Both the position numbers and the translations under genes were made by a program. Under the pieces are notes generated by a model. That model did not search any database. It had not been told where the DNA came from and saw only the letters and a list, made by a program, of their open reading frames with translations. Below, one piece after another: positions 55,406 through 64,000 of a DNA stretch of 64,000 nt; the first letter of the stretch is position 1, and every line of letters starts with the position of its first letter. Origin of the DNA: Larix kaempferi (Eukaryota > Streptophyta > Pinopsida > Pinales > Pinaceae); contig BSBM01000602.1 of NCBI GenBank assembly GCA_027924585.1, positions 8,555,501 through 8,619,500 on the forward strand, given 5' to 3'.

Positions 55406-56174
55406 CGAGTAGGGTTTAATGAGCGTGGAGTCCGGAGGGATAACCGAGTAGGGTTTGGAGGATGCCTGATGTTTCCTACGGTTTTATTTAACGTCAAAAG
55501 TGAGTCCCCTCCGGTCATGTGGTGGGGTCTGTACAGAAAGGGTCATCACCGGTAAACTTCTATAGATAAACCACTTCAGCGTCCTTCAAGAAACTTAGTT
55601 TCTCCAAACTTGTATGCATAAATTCCCATGGGGTGATCCATCCAAATTTAGGCTGGCCCGGGTCAGGTTATATACCCATCATTTGGGGGTGGGGGAATTC
55701 CTGGATTTAAAAAAAAACTTGTATACATAAACGACTTTTAAAATTATCTCATTTTGAAGTACCAATAACATAATCAAAACATTAATATTGAGATTTATAA
55801 TGTAATAGCTTTGGTACACCTCATCGCAATACAAATTGGGTCATCATCCTTTGGGATATGGCAAGCAAACGCTAGAGCTAGATCATCAATTACTAATAAT
55901 GTCAAACTGTGGTCTCTTTTTCCTCGTGCTTTTTTTTTCAAGCCGAAAAAATGTAATTTGATATTCTTGGGGAATCAAAGTTACAGCAAGATGAGATTAA
56001 GAAAATGGATACACAAGAGTCTATCCACTTTTTACAACAATGTACCAGTGAGCAAGTTCACCATAAACATATTAAATACTATATGCATCTATATCTAGTA
56101 GACATTAAGCAAGGAAAAAACGTTCAATACTATTACTTAGTACAAAAAGGTCCTCAGTTATGGAGTAATCAAAA
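55406..56174. other. No gene recognised
   Basis: Directly upstream of the mTERF copy a unit of about 40 bp (ACCGAGTAGGGTTTAATGAG and GGATAACCGAGTAGGGTTTG) occurs about twice (55379-55460). The rest is AT-rich, with no frame I can assign. Confidence 0.4.
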
Positions 56175-57400
56175 AGCAAAAAAAAAACGAGAAGGAACCA
56201 GGATAGAAAAAACTGTAGGTTCCTGAATCCAGACAGACATTGTTCAAAGATTCTTCAAAGAGAATGAGGCCATCCATCTGCCCCACTGCGTCCTTTGAAA
56301 GCCGGTCTGCATCCATGTTGTACTCCCGAAAGATGTGTGTGAAGGTAATTTGCTCAAAAGCTTCCTTCAACTCCCTCACTGGAGCCATCCACTGCTGAAG
56401 GTGCAAGACATTTAAAGAAGAATGACCCTTGATCCAACTAATGATGCAAAAATAATCACCTGCCACTTAAGAGCCGAAATTCCTCTCCTTCTTGCAACCC
56501 ATAGGAGACCCCATAGCGCCATCAACTCGGCTTGAGTATTTGTGCCAGCTCCCACCTTCATACGCAGAAAGATAAAATGACCAGCCTTGATGCGCAGGAC
56601 CATCCCAGCCCCACACCAACCATTGGATTGTGCCCCATCAAAACACCCAACAGAGAGTTCAGGTTCAAAAACAGGAGGAATAAGAACACAAATAGAGGGA
56701 GGAGTCTTCAGCGTGCAGAAAGTTCGGAACAATGCAAAAGCACGACAAGCTGTGTGAGTGTATGACGGTCGTCTTCCCTCAAAAATAGCACCAATACGTT
56801 GTTTCCAAACCTCCCATATAATGAAAAGCGGTAACTCAAGAAAAACCGGCTTAGAATGAAACCAGTGATGCATAGAATCCATAAAATTACCCCCCGACCA
56901 TCGAGCCTGAAAGTGAAGAAAACGTTGACAAGTATTCCACACATCATGAAAAGAGGGGCAATCTACAAATAAATGAGACATCGTCTCCTCCTGACCAGCA
57001 CATAGAATACAAAATCCCAAACCAACGAATCCCCTCCTGAGCAGGTTATCCCACGTAAGAACTCTATTTTCCATATAGAGCCAAATAAAACAACAAATTT
57101 TAAGAGGGATTTTCCAGAGCCAAAGTTTGGTGTACCACCAACAAGCCCCTCCGATCACTCGATCCTGAACCAAAAAATCATAGGCATTCTGTGCCGAAAT
57201 GTCTCCATTGGAATCGCCCCCATCCCAAACCAATCAATCGGGTTCCTTAAACAAGCATATACCTGCAGCCTGAAGCCGTAGAACAAAGCAGTCCCACTCA
57301 CTGGCCTCCCTGCCAACAAGACCAAGATCAATCGCCTGCTTCCACCGCGATGAAGCACCAGAAACACCCTCAATAAAGACCTAAGGTAGGACCTCAATAT
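56175..57400 (-). pseudogene. LINE 3' fragment: zf-RVT and RNase H
   Basis: The minus strand reads zf-RVT (IPLKICCFIWLYMENRVLTW, then CILCAGQEETMSHLFVDCPS) and RNase H (VGCFDGAQSNGWCGAG, NTQAELMALWGLLWVARRRG, then IFREYNMDADRLSKDAVGQM after a frameshift near 56440). It ends near an A-rich stretch on the minus strand, as expected for a LINE 3' end. It is truncated at the 5' side, as is common for LINE insertions. It belongs to the same broad lineage as 33691-35150 but is clearly diverged. Confidence 0.87.
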
Positions 57401-57795
57401 TTTTTGAGTGGAGGGAGCAAATCAAAATGGCAAAATGGCAAGGAATATCTTTTTCCTCATGCTTCTTAGCAAAATGGCAAGGAAAACACATGGAAAACAC
57501 AACCCCTCAATCTTCCTTCAACGTCATCAAATATTTATTTTCTTAGATACATCCAAATTCTACATGAGTGTTGACTCTTTGATCCTAGATTACTTACTTA
57601 GTAGTATTAACATTTCCTCCCTATCCTACATATTAATCAATGATCTCAATCTCAATTGAAACATCAACCCTATAGGAACCTCATGATCATTGATGTTACT
57701 ATAGTTGTTTATCTTTCATCCAATGCCTTACACTTTATAGGTTCAATTCTTGGGGAACAATGAATTCCCATGGGTTGTTTGTCTCATGGTGCTTC
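57401..57795. other. No gene recognised
   Basis: A block AAAATGGCAAGGAA is repeated near 57430-57490. The last five bases, GCTTC, are the left flank of copia-4. Confidence 0.45.
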
Positions 57796-59830
57796 TGTTG
57801 GAATATTGGTCAATACTGAGAGGGGGTGTGAATCAGTATTGTTTACTTTTTACTATTTTAAACCACTTATTTAAACTTAATCAAAACATGGAATCAACAA
57901 GATACACAGAACACAGATTTTTATCGTGGAAGCCCAATTGGGTAAACCACCAATTCTTTCTATACTGCAAAATTATATTTACAATAAGTTTATGTCTGCT
58001 ACTACAGACATGGATGCTACTACACCCTGGTTGTTGCCTGCTACTATAGACAAGGATGCTACTACACCCTATTTTCAACTACTACTGGAAGGAGGCTACG
58101 ACCCCCTGGTTTTATCAGCTACTACTGAAATGATGCTTCGACACCCTTATTTACCAGCTACCACTGGAAGGAGGCTAGGACCCCCTCACAGGCATGTAGC
58201 CTACCTTAGCACCACCCTACCTCCCTAATCTGACTTCTTCAGATCATCTAGAACATCCTTTCTTCAGTCCTGGAAGTTCATTGGTCTCGGCTTGTTCTTG
58301 CTGTTGCTTTAACTCAGACACTGAAGACACACTTACCTTCTAATTCGAATCTTCTTTTAAATACGTTAATCATGCCTCTTCAAATCTTCATACCCTCTCA
58401 ACTCGTATCTCTTCAAACTGGATAGACACATCTCATAAACACGCCTTTTCAAAACAGGCTCATACCTTTCTCCTACATGCCCCTTCAAATCTTTGTTTTA
58501 ATAAACTTGTAATTCATAACTCTGTTTATGTTTATCAGTCATGACTTCCCGCAACAAAAATATTTCCGCAATTGCCTTTCCACAACGATCTTTCCGCAAT
58601 TACCTTTCCACGGTGACATTTCTACAATTTCCTTTCCACAACAACTTTTCCGCAATCTCATTTCCGCAGTGATCGTGGACCGTCTGATCTTGATCTACAG
58701 TGGATTCTCTTTTCGTAGCTTGCCGATTGCGAAACTATATTTCAATTTTTACAAACTAGCTTCCACAATTTGTCTCCCGCAAGACTTCTTCCGCAAGTCT
58801 CTTTCTGCAGTGATCGTGGACCATCGGATCTTGATCAACGGTGGATACTCTTTCTGTAGCTTGCGGATTGCAAAACTGTATTTCAACTTTTACAAATTGT
58901 CTTCCACAATTCTCTTTCTGCAGTCGGGTTGCGGATTGCGGACGTGCCTTCAACTTTTCCCGAAATGGGCTTCCGCAATTTCCCTCTTGCAATTCCTTTT
59001 CCGCAACTTTTTACAACCATCGATTTCTTGTGGATTCTTTCCTGATCGTCGATTTGAGATCAGATGCGGATCTCACCTTGTCTTTGTGGATCCGTTATCT
59101 TCCTTACACCTTTCTCTTGTGGAATTTCTCCAGGGTGTTAGATTTCTTGCGGCTTTGATCTCGTCCATCGATTTGCTGTCTCCGACGGGACTTCACTTAA
59201 TCTTGCGGATTTCTTATCTTCCGTTCACGTTCACCTCGTGATCTCTTTCCCATCGTTGATCCATCTTTTCTCCTTTAATCTGGATCATCCAAATCTCTAC
59301 AAACTTCAATCTTTGCAACTCTACGATTCTACATTGATTGATCAGAGAATCAATCAATCATCACCGAACTTGATTCCCTTGGTGGATCTGCATATCGACT
59401 CCGTGGTTTTACACCACACACAGATCATTCATACATCCGCTGCAACATTCAATCCTCGAGATCCCTTACTTCAGGCTACACATACAGGTAGTGATTAATC
59501 AAGCATTCACACAAATATCCCAAACTATCAATTGATTCATTGATACAGAGATACACAAATATTCAACTGTTAACACTTTAGACATAGATTCATGCGTACA
59601 CACAGAGACAACTTAATTAGCTTTCTTTATTCACATAGGAACATAATACAAACAGGGTCACTTCATAATAGCACTAAAACGCCACCATGTGTCTTTTACA
59701 TGCCACATCATCATACATGCCATTTCATCACCTCCTTTGTCTTTCACTGAGTTCACCTTGCCATCATGTCCTTGGTTATTCCTTTGTCATTACTGAACTC
59801 CTTTGACATCAATGACAACCATATCCAACA
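57796..59830 (-). repeat. Copia-4 3' LTR (~2.0 kb)
   Basis: It matches 62404-64000 over that length. Inside are repeats of CTTTCCGCAATTGCCTTTCC type (58540-58660) and two copies of a block with GATCGTGGACCGT and CTTGATCAACGGTGGAT. An alternative right border at 59922 exists because about 62 bp (ATGACAAAGCTGAACC...) is duplicated at 59850-60003, but the inverted LTR ends favour 59830. Confidence 0.8.
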
Positions 59831-61270
59831 TTCGACCCCTTTGGCATCGATGACAAAGCTGAACCTATTATGCCCTTTACTGTAATCATCTTGATATAGA
59901 ATTTCCAATCAACACTTAAACATTCTCCCCCTTTGACAACAATGACAAAGCTGAACCTATTATGCCCTTTACTGTAATCATCTTGATATAGAATTTCCAA
60001 TCATTCTCCTTTTAGACAATTGCCCTTCTTTTTCTTCTCTTCCTCCAGTTAACTTGGTCTTGGTGTTGATCATCTAATTAACATCCTTCTTTACCTTCTT
60101 GTAGTGAGTCTTTGATAAGTTCATGGACTCCCCCTATCACACTGCTCCTTCTCTCGCCAACACATTCTTCTTTTGTGACAAATTTTACACTTATTGGTTT
60201 ATTTTTGAGTTCTTTCATTCAACCCTTATTTTTCTTCCATAGATTTCTCTTTAAAGATACATCATATAACTTGTTCTTTCTTTTAAGGAGTCTTCAATGC
60301 CATACAAGAAACTTCTTAACTTTATGTTTTTGCTCCCCTTTTTGACCAAATATCAAAATGATATGCACTAGCTTCATTCCCACTTATACGCTTCTTCCAA
60401 CACTTTCTTTTATGGCCTTCACCATGATTCCTCAGTCTTTGCTACAACTTCAAAAACAAATTCAGAGAGAACTTCATCAAACCGATATGTGTCTGAATAC
60501 CAATTGTTCCTTCGCAATCTTTAACTGTTAAAGCTCTAACTGAAGTTCCACATAATCTGCAAATTTTGAATTTGCAGCCTTCTCCTCTTGATTTCTAGGA
60601 TGTAATCTTACTGCTACTTTTACTCATCGTGGCACTTTCCAGTAAAAAGAATGACTGTTTATAATTGCCCCATCAGACAGTCCTTAAAATTGTCTAAATC
60701 TGCTCTTGTATTAATCTTTACATGTGCTCATCGACTATGAAGATAGGCTTATCGTATTTTCCAAGTGTAGAATGTGGAAGGTTATCCCAAACCAATGTAA
60801 TCAAATGAGTACTAGAGAAAGTTTTCAACTAATGTGTCATGGCTTCATATTTTGTAGAATCATATAGCACCAACAAATTGCGACAATTCATCATTCTAGA
60901 GAACTGTAGATGAACTTTCATGAACCAACTGACCTGAATAATAGGATAATCTTCATCTTGGTTTACATATTTTATGGTATTCATGTATCTCATGGATCAC
61001 ACATTTTAATATTCCATGTTACTTACACTATCTTCTTTTCCAACCATATACTAGTCATACAATCATTTCTTGTCTTTTTGGAATATAGCTTTTTACCAAG
61101 TACTCTTATGATTCTTCTTCTCCTTGTTTTGATGTCAACCTCAAAACATTCTTTTCTTCTCACCAAAATATATTTTCAAGTACCAATTGCAATTTTCTGA
61201 TATTAACTCCCCCTGAGTACATGATACTTTCTAATGCTTCATTTTAGGGTTCTCTTCTAAGTCATGAGGT
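59831..61270. other. Copia-4 interior without recognisable pol
   Basis: Between the 3' LTR and gag I find no integrase, reverse transcriptase or RNase H motif on either strand. Purine-tract-like CTCCCCCTTTGAC occurs at 59926-59938 and again CTCCCCCT at 60127. Pol seems deleted or replaced. Confidence 0.55.
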
Positions 61271-61272
61271 TT

Positions 61273-62334
61273 TTAGAAAAGACATCCATCTTCAATTCCA
61301 CCATCATCACTAACTTCTTCTTCATCATCTTTATCTCCATCAATGTGTTCTTTTACACCTTCATCTTGATTCCCATCATAATGGATGTCATTCTTATCTA
61401 CAACACTATTATGATTAACATCATCTTTGGAAACTTCATTGTGGCTTGGGGTCTTTGTTTCCTCTGACTCCTTGTAGTCTTCCTTTCTTCTCCACATCTT
61501 TCCATGCAGTACCCTGCTTACTGGCCTTGATTGTTTCTTGGATTCCCTGCTTAGATCTTTTCTCTTGGTTTTGCAATCAATAGCCTTGTGACCAAGCTTG
61601 TTACAGTAGTGACAGTATCCATAGAATCTTCCTTTGAGGAATATTTTATCTTCCTACTTCATATCTTCTATCTTTTTCTATCTCTTCCTTTGTTCTTGAC
61701 TTTTTATTGAAGCATTCTTCCGCAGCTTACATTCTCTAGCCATATGTCCAAAATTATAACATATGTAGCATTGACCAAAAAATATATGTTGGACTCTACT
61801 TGTCATTAGTCCTTTAGGTGTCATATTAGTTCTGTCTTTATTATGAGATGATGGAGCAGAATTCTGACCATCCTTCTTAATCGGGCTTTTGAGTGCAGTA
61901 GCATGGCTTCTTTCATTTCTATCTATTCTTAGAAGATATTCTGCAATATTTTGTTCCTCTTTCATTTTTAGTCTTTCAAATTGTCCCTTGTATGTTTGAA
62001 GTTTTGATTGTTTGACTTTGGATGTTCCTTCATAGACAACTTTTAATTTATCCCAAGCCTCCTTGGCTGTCTTGCATTGCATGATTTTCACGAACACTGA
62101 GTTTGTTAACCCATTCAAGATTGCATTCAGGGATTTTGCACTGCCCTCATATTGGTCAAGTTCTTCTTTGTCTGTAGGTAGATTGTCTTCTATTTTATAC
62201 TTCTTTTCAACTGCTCTCCAAACCTTCCATCCAAGACACATTAGATGACACTTCATTCTTGCACTCCAATATGCATAGTTAATTCCTGTGAACAGTGGAG
62301 GTCTGTTGGTAGCTAATCCTTCTTGCTGATCCAT
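61273..62334 (-). pseudogene. Copia-4 Gag with two zinc knuckles
   Basis: The frame starts MDQQEGLATNRPPLFTGINY and reads WSARMKCHLMCLG, ILNGLTNSVFVKIMQCKTAK and EAWDKLKVVYEGTSKVKQSK, a UBN2-type copia Gag. Zinc knuckle 1 is CYICYNFGHMAREC. After stops at 61678-61680 and about 18 bp later, the same frame continues with knuckle 2, CHYCNKLGHKAIDC, and an acidic tail to 61273. Gag would form the particle. It is from a different copia lineage than copia-1 and copia-3. Confidence 0.87.
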
Positions 62335-62389
62335 TGTGGTCTTTAACTAGGATCTTCCTTCCAGTGGTTAGACTATAGTGAAGAAACTT

Positions 62390-62401
62390 GCTCCGATACC
62401 A
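62390..62401 (-). promoter_or_regulatory. Copia-4 primer binding site
   Basis: The minus strand reads TGGTATCGGAGC two bases after the 5' LTR, one base away from the tRNA-Met complement and identical to the copia-2 site. Confidence 0.88.
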
Positions 62402-62403
62402 AT

Positions 62404-64000
62404 TGTTGGAATATTGGTTAATACTGAGAGGGGGGGGGTGAATCAGTATTGTTAATTTTTTACTATTTTAGACCACTTATTTAAACTTAATCAAAACATG
62501 GAATCAACAAGATACACAGAACACAGATTTTTATAAACTACCAATTCTTTCTATACTGCAAAATTCTATTTACAATAAGTTTATGCATGTTACTACAGAC
62601 ATGGATGCTACTACACCCTGGTTTATGCCTGCTACTACAGACAAGGATGCTACTACACCTTATTTTCAACTACTACTTGAAGGAGGCTACGACCCCCTGG
62701 TTTTATCAGCTACTACTGAAAGGATGCTTCGACACCCTTATTTACCAACTACCACTGGAAGGAGGCTACAACCCCCTCATAGGCATGTAGCCTGCCCTAG
62801 CACCACCCTACGTCCCTAATCTGACTTCTTCAGATCATTCAGAACATCCTTTCTTCAGTCCTGGAAGTTCATTGGTCTCGGCCTGTTCTTTCTACTGCTT
62901 CAACTCAGACACCGAAGACACACTTACCTTCTAATTTGAATCTTCTTTTAAATGCATTATTCATGCCTCTTCAAATATTCATACCCTCTCAACTCGTACC
63001 TCTTCGAACTGGACAGACACATCTCATAAACACGCATTTTCAAAACAAGCTCATACCTTTCTCCTTCACGCCCCTTCAAATCTCTGTTTTAATAAACTTG
63101 TAATTCATAACTCTGTTTATGTTTATCAGTCATGACTTTCCGCAACAAAAATCTTTCCGCAATTGCCTTTCCGCAACGATCTTTCCGCAATTGCCTTTCC
63201 GCAACGATCTTTCCGCAATTACCTTTCCACAGTGACCTTTCCACAATTTCCTTTCTACAGTGGCTTTTCTGCAATTTCCTTTCCGCAACAACTTTTCCAC
63301 AATCTCCTTTCCGCAGTGATCGTGGACCGTCTAATCTTGATCAACAGTGGATTCTCTTTCCGCAGCTTGCGGATTGCGGAACTATATTTCGATTTATACA
63401 AACTAGCTTCCGCAATTTGTCTCCCGCAAGACTTCTTCTATGAGTCTCTTTCCGCAAGGTTCTTTCCGTAGTGATCGTGGACCGTTGGATCTTGATCAAC
63501 GATGGATTCTCTTTCCGCAGTTTGTGGATTGCAGATTGCGGAACTGTATTTTGACTTTTACAAATTGTCTTCCGCAATTTATTTTTCCGTAATTCTCTTT
63601 CCGCAGTCGGGTTGCGAATTGCGGACGTGCCTTCAACTTTTCCCGAAATGGGCTTCCGTAATTTCCCTCCCACAATTCCTTGTCCGCAACTTTTTACAAC
63701 CGTCGATTTCTTGCGGGTTCTTTCCTGACTGTCGATCCGAGATTAGATGCGGATCTCACCTTGTCTTTGCGGATCTGTTATCTTCCTTACACCTTTCTCT
63801 TGCGAAATTTCTTTGGGGTGTCAGATTTCTTGCGGCTTTGATCTCGTCCGTTAATTTGTTGTCTGTGGCAGGACTTCACTTAATCTTGCGGATTTCTTAT
63901 CTTCCGTTCACGTTCACCTCGTGATATCTTTCCCATCGTTGATCCATCTTTTCTCATTTAATATGGATCGTCCAAATCTCTGCAGACTTCAATCTTTGCA
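62404..64000 (-). repeat. Copia-4 5' LTR, cut by window end
   Basis: It aligns with 57796-59390 or so. It holds one more unit of the CTTTCCGCAACGATCTTTCC repeat and keeps more CG dinucleotides than the partner LTR (for example TTTCCGCA where the partner has TTTCCACA or TTTCTGCA). About 0.4 kb should lie beyond 64000. Confidence 0.88.

Larger units (their letters stand above)
57796..64000 (-). mobile_element. Copia-4: Ty1-copia element with ~2 kb LTRs, incomplete at window end
   Basis: The direct repeats 57796-59830 and 62404-64000 are LTRs (the second is cut by the window end). The primer site (62390-62401) and purine tract near 59831-59844 fit minus orientation. LTR ends TGTTGGAATATTGG and CCATATCCAACA form the usual short inverted pair. 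Only gag is recognisable inside; integrase and reverse transcriptase are missing, so it is non-autonomous. Confidence 0.88.

Overview
The window looks like nuclear DNA of a seed plant, most likely a gymnosperm. It is AT-rich and made almost entirely of nested, decayed transposable elements. It also holds a decayed insertion of plastid DNA whose petG remnant has the ALPSG-type N-terminus I associate with gymnosperm petG (from memory). I see no intact host gene. The only recognisable host-type protein gene is a broken mTERF gene at 54151-55405.

Layout. 1-1790: 3' part of a hAT DNA transposon with its terminal segment duplicated. 1794-2047 and 9222-9742: one plastid-derived block (trnP, trnW, petG, petL remnants), split inside trnW by a full-length Ty1-copia element (copia-1, 2048-9221). 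The 3' LTR of copia-1 carries a 501 bp terminal-inverted-repeat element. 11723-22841: a strongly decayed copia element (copia-2). Its reverse transcriptase is split by about 6.6 kb of other DNA, and inside that lies a young 3.25 kb Ty3-type element coding only Gag and protease (16456-19703, minus strand). 22842-28282: no genes, several local tandem duplications. 28283-28673: a hAT-type MITE with a perfect 8 bp target duplication. About 28690-35200: a decayed L1-type LINE (ORF1, endonuclease, reverse transcriptase, zf-RVT, RNase H), broken by a hAT fragment. 35332-45007: a third copia element (copia-3, minus strand), related to copia-1, whose reverse transcriptase is interrupted by a 4.2 kb TG...CA element. 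45008-48213: microsatellite-rich modules and duplications. 48214-52702: a palindrome of about 4.5 kb with 2.2 kb arms, containing LINE RNase H fragments. 52703-53330: three tandem repeats touching the palindrome. 54151-55405: mTERF pseudogene. 56175-57400: another LINE 3' fragment. 57796-64000: a fourth copia element (copia-4, minus strand) with LTRs of about 2 kb, running out of the window.

The pieces do not form a pathway. The content is a layered insertion record: plastid DNA, then copia-1, then the small TIR element; LINE, then hAT fragment; copia-3, then the TG...CA element; copia-2, then other DNA, then the Gag-protease element. The best second-look items are the palindrome, the interrupted plastid tRNA, the Gag-protease element with one in-frame UGA, the two hAT-type non-autonomous elements, and two features shared by the related copia elements (loss of the integrase catalytic Glu, and tandem arrays before the 3' LTR).
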